Assembly (NCBI GenBank): GCA_018823125.1
Contig: JAHJIW010000007.1
Coordinates: 1 to 64,000, forward strand
Direction of reading: 5' to 3'
Origin: Candidatus Margulisiibacteriota bacterium
GTDB taxonomy: Bacteria; Margulisbacteria; WOR-1; JAHJIW01
DNA length: 64,000 bases
Below are positions 18,055 through 26,194 of the stretch, one piece after another; position 1 is the first letter of the stretch; every line of letters starts with the position of its first letter. The position numbers were made by a program, and so were the translations under genes. The notes beneath the pieces were generated by a model, which made no database searches, was not told where the DNA came from, and was given only the letters and a program-made list of their open reading frames with translations.

Positions 18055-18752
18055 TAGATATCCGCGGGTTTTTAGAAACTTCGTTTATTGACTGGGACGG
18101 CAAGGTTGTTTCGGTAGTTTTCGTAGCCGGCTGCAACATGCGCTGCCCCTTTTGTCATAACGCGCCCTTGGTCACCCGCCCTCAAACCTTAAAGCAGTTT
18201 TCAACAGAAGAAATCGAAGCTTTTATGCTTGAGCGTAAAGATTTTATTGACGGCTTATGCATAACCGGCGGTGAACCAACGCTACATAAAAATCTTCCGG
18301 CGTTTATTAAGCATTTTAAGGACTTGGGGTTTTTAATAAAGCTCGACACCAACGGCACTAATCCGGAAATGCTGAAAAAATTAATCGACCAAAAGCTGGT
18401 CAATTTTGTGGCGATGGATTTTAAAGCCCCGCTGGATGAAAGATACGAAAAAGCTACCGGAGTAAAAGTTGATTTAGCTAAAATCAAGAAATGTGTTGAC
18501 CTTTTAATCTCTTCTGGCATTGATCACGAATTTCGTTTAACCGTAGTCCCCGGTTTAATCAGCGAAAAAGAAATTGAAGCTATCGGCCCCGCCCTCAAAG
18601 GCGCCAAGAAATTGGCTTTGCAGCAATTTGTTCCGGAAAATTGTTTAGACGAAAGTTATACTAAAATTAAACCTTACGAGAAGGACAAACTTCTTTCTTA
18701 TCAGTTAACCCTGAAGCAGTATGTGCATAATACGATTTTAAGGGGGGCCTAA
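18024..18752 (+). CDS. Radical SAM protein, anaerobic ribonucleotide reductase activase type
   Basis: The ATG at 18024 (MSNQNDQKTL) is preferred because family members begin a few residues before the GFLETSFIDWDGK motif. The radical SAM cluster CNMRCPFCHN (about 37-46) binds the 4Fe-4S cluster and SAM. The CITGGEPTL motif near 78-86 and FVAMDFKAP near 130 are also conserved. The 242-residue length and FIDWDGKVVSVVF fit the NrdG2-type activases that install a glycyl radical on anaerobic ribonucleotide reductase. No reductase gene is in the window. The stop codon is directly followed, in the same frame, by miaA. Confidence 0.85.
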   Translation: MSNQNDQKTLIDIRGFLETSFIDWDGKVVSVVFVAGCNMRCPFCHNAPLVTRPQTLKQFSTEEIEAFMLERKDFIDGLCITGGEPTLHKNLPAFIKHFKDLGFLIKLDTNGTNPEMLKKLIDQKLVNFVAMDFKAPLDERYEKATGVKVDLAKIKKCVDLLISSGIDHEFRLTVVPGLISEKEIEAIGPALKGAKKLALQQFVPENCLDESYTKIKPYEKDKLLSYQLTLKQYVHNTILRGA

Positions 18753-18755
18753 CTC

Positions 18756-19622
18756 CTGCTGTACATCATCATCGGCCCCACCGCCGTGGGAAAAACTAAA
18801 TACGCCATTGCCCTGGCCAAAAAGGTTAACGGCGAAATTATTTCGGCCGATTCAATGCAGGTTTATAAAGGCATGAATATTGGCACGGCTAAACCATCTA
18901 AACGCGAGATGAGGGGCATCTCCCACCACCTGATTGATCTTAAGCTTCCCAATGAAGAATGGAATGTGTCATTATTTGTGGACACCGCCGAAAAATTAAT
19001 TCAAGATATCCGCCGCCGCGGAAAAACGCCAATCATCGTCGGCGGAACGGGGCTGTATATTTGGACTTTTCTTGAGGGGTTTTCTTTCCCGATTGCTCCG
19101 TCCGACAAAAAGCTTCGCGAAAAGCTATCAAAACTATCATCCGAAAAATTATATGCGCGGCTAAAAAAAGTTGATCCCCCGGCCGCTAAAAAAATTCACC
19201 CAAATGATAAAAAGAGGATCATTCGCGCACTTGAAGTATACGAACTAACCGGAAAAAAGATGTCCGTACTACAGAAAAAGACTAGAGACCAGAGACCAGA
19301 GACTAGAGACCAGGAAACAAAAATTATCTGTTTAAATATGCCGCGGGAAAAATTGTACAAAAAAATTGAAACCCGTGTCGATAAAATGGTTAAAAAAGGA
19401 CTAGTTGAAGAAGTAAAAAAGCTAGTGAAAAAGGGTTATGGAAAACAGTTAACTGCGATGCAGGCTTTAGGCTACAAAGAAATCATCGATTACCTCGAAG
19501 GCAGGGTTTCTAAAGAAGAAGCGATTGCAACCCTTAAAAAGCGCACCCGCCATTTCGCCCGCCGTCAGTTGATCTGGTTTAGAAGGTTTAAGGATGCCAA
19601 GTGGGTTGAAGTTAAGCGTTGA
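18756..19622 (+). CDS. miaA: tRNA dimethylallyltransferase, apparent CTG start
   Basis: MiaA adds a dimethylallyl group to A37 of tRNAs reading UNN codons. The P-loop GPTAVGKT and SADSMQVYKGMNIGTAKP are diagnostic. The only ATG/GTG/TTG near the start is a GTG at 18786 that falls inside the P-loop, and a start there would destroy it. The frame extends back only to the previous gene's TAA at 18750. The best remaining starts are CTG at 18756 or 18759, placed eight or so bases after an AGGGGGG ribosome binding site. From 18756 the protein is 288 residues, slightly short for MiaA. A seven-base tandem repeat is inserted in frame at about residues 175-187. Confidence 0.88.
   Translation: MLYIIIGPTAVGKTKYAIALAKKVNGEIISADSMQVYKGMNIGTAKPSKREMRGISHHLIDLKLPNEEWNVSLFVDTAEKLIQDIRRRGKTPIIVGGTGLYIWTFLEGFSFPIAPSDKKLREKLSKLSSEKLYARLKKVDPPAAKKIHPNDKKRIIRALEVYELTGKKMSVLQKKTRDQRPETRDQETKIICLNMPREKLYKKIETRVDKMVKKGLVEEVKKLVKKGYGKQLTAMQALGYKEIIDYLEGRVSKEEAIATLKKRTRHFARRQLIWFRRFKDAKWVEVKR
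19280..19314 (+). repeat. Seven-base tandem repeat inside miaA
   Basis: Five consecutive units read GACTAGA, GACCAGA, GACCAGA, GACTAGA, GACCAGG. They encode TRDQRPETRDQ, between SVLQKK and ETKIICLNMPREKLY, where MiaA proteins normally have a variable loop. Related repeats occur in mnmG and the DciA-like gene. Confidence 0.8.
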
Positions 19623-19647
19623 TTCTCCTCCCCTTATAAAGTAAAAT
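19619..19647 (+). promoter_or_regulatory. Promoter of the PHP gene, predicted leaderless
   Basis: TTGATT (19619-19624), 17 bases, TAAAAT (19642-19647). The ATG at 19654 is seven bases past the box, at the expected transcription start. There is no ribosome binding site, consistent with a leaderless mRNA. Confidence 0.55.
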
Positions 19648-19653
19648 TGCCTC

Positions 19654-20343
19654 ATGGAAATGGATCTGGGAAAAAGAGTAGAATTTCACTGCCACACTAT
19701 TTTTAGTGACGGCATTTTATTGCCGGCCGCACTCGCGGTTGAAGCCAAAATCAGAGGGACTGCGGCAATTGCCTTTACCGACCACGTTGATCCTTCCAAT
19801 ATTGAGTTTGCAATTAAAAGTTTAGTCCATTTCTGCAAAGAGGTTGGGGATTCACTGGGGATCAAAGTGATTCCCGGCGCTGAAATTAGCTACATTCCTC
19901 CAGCCGAAATAGAAAAGTGGAGCAAAAAAGCCCGCAAATTTGGCGCAAAAATAATTGTGGTGCACGGTCAATCTCCGGTGGAGCCGGTTTTCCCGGGAAC
20001 CAACCACGCTGCCGTACAACTAAAAGGGTTGGTAAATATTTTGGCCCATCCGGGAAACATTACTGTCGAGGACGCAATTTTAGCCAGCAAAAACGGTATC
20101 TACCTTGAGCTTTCGGCCCGGAATGGCCACAACACCGGCAATCTCCACGTGGCAAAAATGGCCAAACAATACGGGGCAAAACTTTTAGTGAATACCGATG
20201 CCCACAGCGAAAAGGATTTAGTTACACAAGAAAAAGCTTTTGAAATCGCTACAGCTGCCGGCCTGTCTAAAGAAGAAGTCCTAAAAGCAGTCAAAGACAA
20301 CCCGCACGATTTACTGGCATCAATTAACGAAAGCTTAATGTAG
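19654..20343 (+). CDS. PHP-domain phosphoesterase
   Basis: The 229-residue protein has the four PHP metal-binding motifs: HCHTIFSDG near residue 12, FTDHVD near 41, a Glu in IPGAEISY near 73, and VNTDAHSEKD near 184, plus NILAHPGNI. Family members include histidinol phosphatases and nucleotide or DNA-repair phosphoesterases. Its 3' end overlaps that of the convergent hisD by 20 bases, and hisC is elsewhere in the window. A histidinol-phosphatase role is possible, but neighbours are not co-transcribed, so substrate is uncertain. Confidence 0.8.
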   Translation: MEMDLGKRVEFHCHTIFSDGILLPAALAVEAKIRGTAAIAFTDHVDPSNIEFAIKSLVHFCKEVGDSLGIKVIPGAEISYIPPAEIEKWSKKARKFGAKIIVVHGQSPVEPVFPGTNHAAVQLKGLVNILAHPGNITVEDAILASKNGIYLELSARNGHNTGNLHVAKMAKQYGAKLLVNTDAHSEKDLVTQEKAFEIATAAGLSKEEVLKAVKDNPHDLLASINESLM

Positions 20344-21589
20344 CAGCGTGGGCATCCAAGCCTTCAAGCGCGGCCAACAGAGCAACCTGCTTTTTAACTT
20401 TATTTAATCCTTTTTGCGAAAAGTTAATCAGGCTTTGTCTTTTTACAAAATCCCACACGCCCAGCGGCGAAGAAAATCGGGCGGTGCCTTCGGTAGGCAA
20501 TACATGGTTTGGCCCGGCGATATAATCCCCTAAGGCTACCGGAGAAAAAGCCCCTAAAAAGATCGCCCCCGCATTCTTAATTTTTTTGGCATTGGCAATG
20601 GGGTTTTTAGTTAATATTTGCAAGTGCTCCGGGCCAACTTGATTCGAAAGCTCGATTGCTTCATCTATATTTTTCACTAAAACCGCAGCGCCGTTTGCGC
20701 GCAGTGCTTTTTCGATAATAACTTTACGCTTCAGCCCAATAAACTGCCTGATTATTTCTTCTTGAACCCGCTCGATTATTTTTTTTGAATTTGAAACTAA
20801 GCTTGATCGGGCATGCGGGTCATGTTCGGCCTGCGATAACAAATCCGCTGCAATCATGCTTGGGTCCGCACTGCCGTCCGCAATGATTAATACTTCTGAT
20901 GGCCCGGCTAATTTATCAATACCAACTATTCCAAAAACCGCTTTCTTCGCCATGGTTACATAAATATTGCCCGGCCCCACAATTTTATCTACTCTTGGAA
21001 TAGATTCGGTTCCAAAGGCCAGCGCTCCGATGCCCTGCGCCCCGCCCGCCCGATAAATTTCCTTTATGCCTAAAACACCGGCCGCAGCTAAAATTAAATT
21101 GCTGATGGGCGGAGGACTAATCAAAACTATTTCCGCCACGCCTGCAACCTGCGCCGGAATCACGTTCATTAAAACTGAAGAAGGATAAGCGGCGAGGCCG
21201 CCGGGGACATAAACCCCCACCCTGTCGATCGGCATAACCCGCAGGCCGGTTTCAGCCCCTCCCCCGGATAACGAATAACTTTTTTCACGTTGTTTCTCGT
21301 GATATTTTTTTATATTTTTTGCGGCAGTCTTTAAAGCTTTTAAAAAACCTGGTTCATTTTTAGCAATGGTTTTTAGGGCTTGTTCAATTTCACGGGAGGT
21401 TACTTTAACTGATTTATGATCAAGAGAAACATGATCAAATTTATTGGTATATCCAAATAAAGCGCGGTCGCCCTTGTTAGCTACATCAGAAACGATGTGT
21501 CGGGCATCCTTTTCTTCGCGGGGGAAAAGATCTTTTTTGCCGGCCTGATACTTCTTTAAAAACTCTTCTTTCGCTAAAAGCTTTAACAC
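20324..21589 (-). CDS. hisD: Histidinol dehydrogenase
   Basis: HisD oxidises histidinol to histidine in two NAD-dependent steps. The 421-residue protein starts with GTG after AAGGAG. Conserved blocks include MPIDRVGVYVPGG, GAQGIGALAFGTESIPRVDKIVGPGN, the zinc/substrate segment LLSQAEHDPHA, GPEHLQI, and near the C-terminus SPLGVWDFVKRQSLI. It is the last gene of the long leftward run. HisC is in a separate operon at 48422. Confidence 0.94.
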   Translation of the reverse strand: MLKLLAKEEFLKKYQAGKKDLFPREEKDARHIVSDVANKGDRALFGYTNKFDHVSLDHKSVKVTSREIEQALKTIAKNEPGFLKALKTAAKNIKKYHEKQREKSYSLSGGGAETGLRVMPIDRVGVYVPGGLAAYPSSVLMNVIPAQVAGVAEIVLISPPPISNLILAAAGVLGIKEIYRAGGAQGIGALAFGTESIPRVDKIVGPGNIYVTMAKKAVFGIVGIDKLAGPSEVLIIADGSADPSMIAADLLSQAEHDPHARSSLVSNSKKIIERVQEEIIRQFIGLKRKVIIEKALRANGAAVLVKNIDEAIELSNQVGPEHLQILTKNPIANAKKIKNAGAIFLGAFSPVALGDYIAGPNHVLPTEGTARFSSPLGVWDFVKRQSLINFSQKGLNKVKKQVALLAALEGLDAHAATLSFR

Positions 21590-21617
21590 CGGGCATCTCC
21601 TTTTTCAAAAGTTTACT

Positions 21618-22685
21618 CTAAGCCGAGCCCAGGATTGATCCTCGCTTAACAATGCTGCCGTCCGCCAGAATTACGCCGGGGCCGACCGCTGCATTATCTT
21701 CAATTATACATCCGTTTCCGATAATCGCCCCTTTTATCCAGACTTCTTTTCCGATGCGCGTCCCGCGCCAAATTACCGCATGTTCAATATTGCTTTTGGC
21801 GCCAACCTCCACCCCTTCTCCCAAAACCACTAAATCCTGTATGTATGCATCTTCCCCGATTTTAACCTGATTTCCCAAAACGCTGGGCCCCAGGATTTTC
21901 ACCGACTTGGCAATGGAAACTCCTTTGCCTTTATATACCTCATCTTCATATTTTTCTCCAAAAATATCTACTTTTATATCCCTGCGGAGAATCGCGCGAT
22001 GCGCCTCAAAATATTTTTCGGGGGTGCCGCAATCCAACCAGAAGGCATCCGAAACATAGCCGTACATCGGCAGGCCTTCCTCTAACACCTGCGGGAAAAA
22101 GCTTCTTTCAAACATCCAAAACTTACCCTTGGGAACTTTTGAAAATAGCTTAGGATTAATAATGTAAGTGCCTGCATTGATGGTATCGGTCACAATTTGG
22201 CTAGCGCTGGGCTTTTCGATAAACTGGGTAATCTTTTGGTTTGAATTCGTAACCACTAAACCAAACGCTTTGGGATCTTCTGCGCGGGTCAAAGCAATGG
22301 TAACCTCTGCTTTTTTCGTCTGATGAAACTCAATCAAAGCCGAAAGATCTAAATCGGTTAAAACATCTCCGTTAAAAACCATCAGCGGTTCATCGTCAAA
22401 AAATTGTTCGGCATTTTTCACCGCGCCAGCGGTTCCCAAAGGATCCAGCTCTAGTGAAACGCTGATTTTAGCGCCCAGGGCTTCCAGCTCGGCAATTACT
22501 TCCTGAACTTTTTCGGGTAAATAGTGCAGATTTAAAATTATGTCTTTGATGCCGTGGCGCAAAAGCAGCTCAACCTGATAAAAAATAAATGGTTTGTTCA
22601 CCAACGGCACAATTACTTTGGGAGTATTATAGGTTAACGGGCGCAGCCTGGTCCCGAGCCCTCCCGCAATGATAACCGCCTTCAT
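21618..22685 (-). CDS. Sugar-1-phosphate nucleotidyltransferase with left-handed beta-helix (GDP-mannose pyrophosphorylase type)
   Basis: The N-terminal domain (1-230) has the nucleotidyltransferase signature AGGLGTRLRPLTYNTPK and a FNGDVLTDLDLS metal-binding motif. The C-terminal 100 residues are hexapeptide repeats (VKIGEDAYIQDLVVLGEGVEVGAKS), forming a left-handed beta-helix. The 355-residue length and the layout fit the mannose-1-phosphate guanylyltransferase/NDP-sugar pyrophosphorylase group. It overlaps the upstream isomerase gene by four bases (ATGA). Together they would convert fructose-6-P to mannose-6-P and later activate mannose-1-P for envelope glycans; a phosphomannomutase is not visible here. 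Confidence 0.85.
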   Translation of the reverse strand: MKAVIIAGGLGTRLRPLTYNTPKVIVPLVNKPFIFYQVELLLRHGIKDIILNLHYLPEKVQEVIAELEALGAKISVSLELDPLGTAGAVKNAEQFFDDEPLMVFNGDVLTDLDLSALIEFHQTKKAEVTIALTRAEDPKAFGLVVTNSNQKITQFIEKPSASQIVTDTINAGTYIINPKLFSKVPKGKFWMFERSFFPQVLEEGLPMYGYVSDAFWLDCGTPEKYFEAHRAILRRDIKVDIFGEKYEDEVYKGKGVSIAKSVKILGPSVLGNQVKIGEDAYIQDLVVLGEGVEVGAKSNIEHAVIWRGTRIGKEVWIKGAIIGNGCIIEDNAAVGPGVILADGSIVKRGSILGSA

Positions 22686-23746
22686 CTGGAAAGCTCCTTC
22701 TTTAATTTTTGAATGGCTTTAATCGAGGAAGGGTGCGTGCCGCGCAGTACCGCTGTGTAAGCGCTGGCCATGTCACCCAGATAAACCAAAGAGAGAATTT
22801 GGGCCAATTTTGATTTGCCGCGCGAGAAAACCTCGATTACTCCGCCTACCTGCGCCCCCACCAAAGATTTAGTTATTTCCACCTGGCGCTTTACTCTTTC
22901 GTCATCTTTGTCGCAGCGCAAAAAGGTTACTGAAAAGTTATGCGCGCCTCTTTTTAAATCGTACAAACCTTCAATTTCGTTGTGGTTAACTTCGGGCATC
23001 TCTCCCGCGTGCGCTAACATCTTGGCATTTTCGTTAAGCTGGCATTTAAAGCGATAGGCCGCCGGGTAAGTAAACGCCGTGCCGTAAATTAAAGGAAAAG
23101 TATTAATAATGCGCCCGGCCATTTTTTTGGCTTCGTTCTGCCGAAACGGAACACTGGGGTCCAATTCGGCTTGCATGGTTTTTAAAATTGTAATGGCTTC
23201 CTCTAAATTATTATTAAGTGAGGAGGCCTCGCCCAGTTTTTCAAAAATATAGAGCAAGGGCACCAATAAAAGTCCGGCCGCCGCGCGCGGCTGGTAGCCC
23301 CCCGGGATTTCGATACAGCTGATTTTCTTTTGGCTTGCTAGTTGGGCTAGCTTTCCTCCCGAAGAAACAAACACCATCGGAATTTTTTTTCGTTCAGCAA
23401 TTTTAACCGTGTTTAAAATTTCTCCGGTATTGCCCGAATAGCTTACCGCGATCAACAGATCGTTTTTAGTAAGAGACTCCGGCGGGGAATAGGTTTTTAT
23501 TAATTCCACCGGCAAGGATAGGCTGTCGGCCAAGGCGGATTTAAGCAAAAGCCCCGCCACTCCGGAACCGCCCATCCCTAAAATGTAAACCGCTCTGACT
23601 TTTTTGGGTAAGCTAAGTTTGGTCTGAGCAGAAATTTCACTGGCCTTAGCCAGCTCTTCCGGAAGAGAAGCCAATACACCGATCAGGCCTTCCGGGTCAA
23701 CTTTTCTAATTTCTTCAATACTATCTAGCTTTTCAAGTTCATTCAT
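22682..23746 (-). CDS. Bifunctional phosphoglucose/phosphomannose isomerase
   Basis: The 354-residue protein contains two SIS domains. The first has YILGMGGSGVAGLLLKSA (about 53-70) and LIAVSYSGNTGEIL (about 95-108). The C-terminal half has PLIYGTAFTYPAAYRFKCQLNENAK and LPEVNHNEIEG, which match the bifunctional PGI/PMI family first described in archaea. It interconverts fructose-6-P with glucose-6-P and mannose-6-P. It sits three bases after ctpA and overlaps the nucleotidyltransferase gene, supporting a sugar-activation role. Confidence 0.87.
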   Translation of the reverse strand: MNELEKLDSIEEIRKVDPEGLIGVLASLPEELAKASEISAQTKLSLPKKVRAVYILGMGGSGVAGLLLKSALADSLSLPVELIKTYSPPESLTKNDLLIAVSYSGNTGEILNTVKIAERKKIPMVFVSSGGKLAQLASQKKISCIEIPGGYQPRAAAGLLLVPLLYIFEKLGEASSLNNNLEEAITILKTMQAELDPSVPFRQNEAKKMAGRIINTFPLIYGTAFTYPAAYRFKCQLNENAKMLAHAGEMPEVNHNEIEGLYDLKRGAHNFSVTFLRCDKDDERVKRQVEITKSLVGAQVGGVIEVFSRGKSKLAQILSLVYLGDMASAYTAVLRGTHPSSIKAIQKLKKELSR

Positions 23747-23749
23747 AGC

Positions 23750-24961
23750 CTAGGACGCATCCTTCATTTCTTTTTCTAAAACTTTAATGGCTTTTTGTAG
23801 TTGGATATCTTCTGCTTCATCGCCAAGCTTAAAAACAACCTCTTCGGCCCCAGCCTCTGGCGTGGGGATCGTTACCACTATGTCCGGTGTAATTCCTTTT
23901 TTATTAATATCGGTTCCTGAAGGGGTTAAATATTTTGCAATGGTAATCAGCAGCGCAGAATCATCATTAAGCGTTCTTACTGATTGAACCGAAGCTTTTC
24001 CAAAAGAGTTTGTTCCAACCACCTTTGCTTTTTTGGTATCCTTCAGCGCGCCCGCCAAAATTTCTGAAGCCGAAGCCGAGGCGCCGTTGATCAAAATTAC
24101 GGTCGGCATATTCCAAACCACTTGTCCCGTCGCGCTTAACGTTTCCCTGCGGTCTTCGCGATCGACAGTATATACAATGGGGCCTTCTTTAATAAACATG
24201 CTGCCGATATCAATTGCATTTTGCAAAAGGCCGCCTCCGTTATTTCTGACATCTATGATCAATCCGGTTTTTCCTGCTTTTTTAGCCTGCGTCAGGGCCT
24301 CTCGAATTTTGCTGGCGGCGCGCTGATCTTCAAAAGTATTGAGTTTTATATACGCAATCTTACGATTAGAAAGATCTTTTACGACCACGCTTTTAATTTT
24401 AATATTATCGCGCACGATTTTATAATCCTTGGGTTTTTTCATCCCTTTTCTCATAATCCCTAAAACCACGGCAGTGCCACGCTTACCACGAATTAAACTG
24501 ACCGCTTCTTCAAGCGCCATGTGTTCGGTGCTTTTGCTGTCAACCGAAACAATTAGGTCTCCGGCTTTAAGCCCCGCTTTATCAGCTGGCGTATCATCGA
24601 TCGGAGAAATAACCGTCAGGAGGTCATTTTTCATTCCGATGTAGATGCCAATTCCACTGTAGGAACCGCGCATTCTAATTTTCATTTCTTTATAGGCCGG
24701 CGGTTCCATAAAGCGGGTATACGGATCATCCAATCCCTTCAGCATGCCGCGAATGGCTCCGTAAACCACCTTGGTATAATCAACATCTTTTTCAACGTAA
24801 TCATTGCGGACGATGTCCAAAACCTGCAGAAATATTTCTAGTTTGGTTTCCAGTTCTTCTGCCGCCCGGACTTTTTCAAACGAGGTGCCCAGCGCAAACC
24901 CCACCACCAAAATCGTGATTGCCATAAACGTTGAAATGAGTCTTTGCCCTTTTTTTGCCAT
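23750..24961 (-). CDS. Carboxyl-terminal processing protease (S41)
   Basis: This is a 403-residue envelope serine protease. A signal peptide or membrane anchor covers about 8-30. A PDZ domain spans roughly 90-170 (GIGIYIGMKNDLLTVI...AGLKAGDLIVSVD). The peptidase core follows: LIIDVRNNGGGLL, the nucleophile Ser in NGASASASEILAGAL (near 290) and the catalytic Lys in NSFGKASVQSV. It trims C-termini of exported proteins. It follows the M23 factor by 26 bases, a common pairing in which S41 proteases control cell-wall hydrolases. Confidence 0.92.
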   Translation of the reverse strand: MAKKGQRLISTFMAITILVVGFALGTSFEKVRAAEELETKLEIFLQVLDIVRNDYVEKDVDYTKVVYGAIRGMLKGLDDPYTRFMEPPAYKEMKIRMRGSYSGIGIYIGMKNDLLTVISPIDDTPADKAGLKAGDLIVSVDSKSTEHMALEEAVSLIRGKRGTAVVLGIMRKGMKKPKDYKIVRDNIKIKSVVVKDLSNRKIAYIKLNTFEDQRAASKIREALTQAKKAGKTGLIIDVRNNGGGLLQNAIDIGSMFIKEGPIVYTVDREDRRETLSATGQVVWNMPTVILINGASASASEILAGALKDTKKAKVVGTNSFGKASVQSVRTLNDDSALLITIAKYLTPSGTDINKKGITPDIVVTIPTPEAGAEEVVFKLGDEAEDIQLQKAIKVLEKEMKDAS

Positions 24962-24987
24962 TTTATTGCCTTCCTTTACTGTTTATT

Positions 24988-26142
24988 TTAAGGCAGCCAA
25001 TTTTGCGGATTCGTTGGCTTGCCGCTTTGCCTGACTTCAAAGTGCAGATGGGGGCCCGTCGAATACCCGGAACTGCCGAGCAGCCCGACAACCTGCCCTT
25101 TTTTAACTGTGTTCCCAACTCTAACATAGATCCGCGACAAGTGACCATATACGGTAGACATTCCCTTGCCGTGATCAATTACAATTGCTTTTCCGTATCC
25201 GTCCCACCAGCCGGAAAAGATCACTTCTCCCGAATCCGCGGCACTGATCGAAGTTCCGTAGGCATTAGCAATGTCCAGGCCAGTATGAAAATTAGATCCG
25301 CCCCAGATCGGGTGCCTGCGATATCCAAAGGTTGAAGTAATGCGTCCTTTGACCGGCCAGGTAAACTGTCCCGAACTGGTCGGACTCTTTAATCCTTCTT
25401 TAGCCCGCTGGGCCAATTTCTTTTTTATCAAGCCTTCGAGCTCAACTGAGCTTTTTTCCAGTTCAGCGATTCTTCTTTCGTATTCCGCCCGACGCGTACG
25501 AAGCTGATTATAAAGCACTTTTTGCTCTGATTCCCGGGCAACAATGGTTTTCTTTTTACTCTGTATGTCCTGCGCTAGCTGCTTGATTTCACTCGTTGCG
25601 ATTTGCAGGTCGCGTTTTTTAACCGCGCTGCGGCGGTACTCCCGCTCGATCGATGCAATTAATGTTATATCTCTTTCGAGTAATTTTCCAAAATAGTATG
25701 CCCGGTTTACAAAATCGGACATCGATTTTGAAGTAAAGAGCAGGTCTAGGTAGCGCCCGCCTCCCTCTTTGTAAACTTCAACAATCTTTTCTTCTAAATA
25801 GTTACTAAGCGTTTTTAATTTCTTTTGGGACCGGGAAAGTTCTACCGCTAAACCGCTAATTTTAGTTTCGTTTTTATTAACATCCTGGGTTGCTTTGGTA
25901 AGCTGCTGCGATGCCTGCGTAAGATCCTTCCTAACTTCCGCTAAACGACTTAAGGCCGCCTGCTCATCTTTTTTAGTTTTAGCTAATTGTTGTTTTTGCT
26001 TGGTTAGTTCGTCTGTTATATTTTTAAGCTTCGTCCTCTCGGAAGAAACTTCACCAAAAGCTCCGGTCCCCAATAAAAGCAAAAGCAGCGCCAGACAAAT
26101 TACACTAATTCCCCGGGCAAACTTTTTTGACCGCCACTCCAT
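24988..26142 (-). CDS. EnvC-like murein hydrolase activator, coiled coil plus M23 domain
   Basis: The 384-residue protein has a signal peptide (about 1-30), a long coiled coil (about 32-245) and a C-terminal M23 LytM domain (about 268-384). The domain has the zinc ligands H and D in FHTGLDIANAYG and the HLHFEV motif, so it may be an active endopeptidase rather than a degenerate activator. The coiled coil plus M23 layout is that of EnvC/FtsX-linked division factors. It lies in the uvrC-envC-ctpA run, with ctpA directly downstream. Confidence 0.88.
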   Translation of the reverse strand: MEWRSKKFARGISVICLALLLLLLGTGAFGEVSSERTKLKNITDELTKQKQQLAKTKKDEQAALSRLAEVRKDLTQASQQLTKATQDVNKNETKISGLAVELSRSQKKLKTLSNYLEEKIVEVYKEGGGRYLDLLFTSKSMSDFVNRAYYFGKLLERDITLIASIEREYRRSAVKKRDLQIATSEIKQLAQDIQSKKKTIVARESEQKVLYNQLRTRRAEYERRIAELEKSSVELEGLIKKKLAQRAKEGLKSPTSSGQFTWPVKGRITSTFGYRRHPIWGGSNFHTGLDIANAYGTSISAADSGEVIFSGWWDGYGKAIVIDHGKGMSTVYGHLSRIYVRVGNTVKKGQVVGLLGSSGYSTGPHLHFEVRQSGKPTNPQNWLP

Positions 26143-26194
26143 TATTTGTTCACCTTTTTAACCTAAAAGATATTAACATATTAAAAAATAGGCA

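Noticed and set aside
19280..19314. CRISPR-like repeats
   Set aside because: Units are seven bases with no spacers, lie inside a conserved gene, and no cas genes are present.
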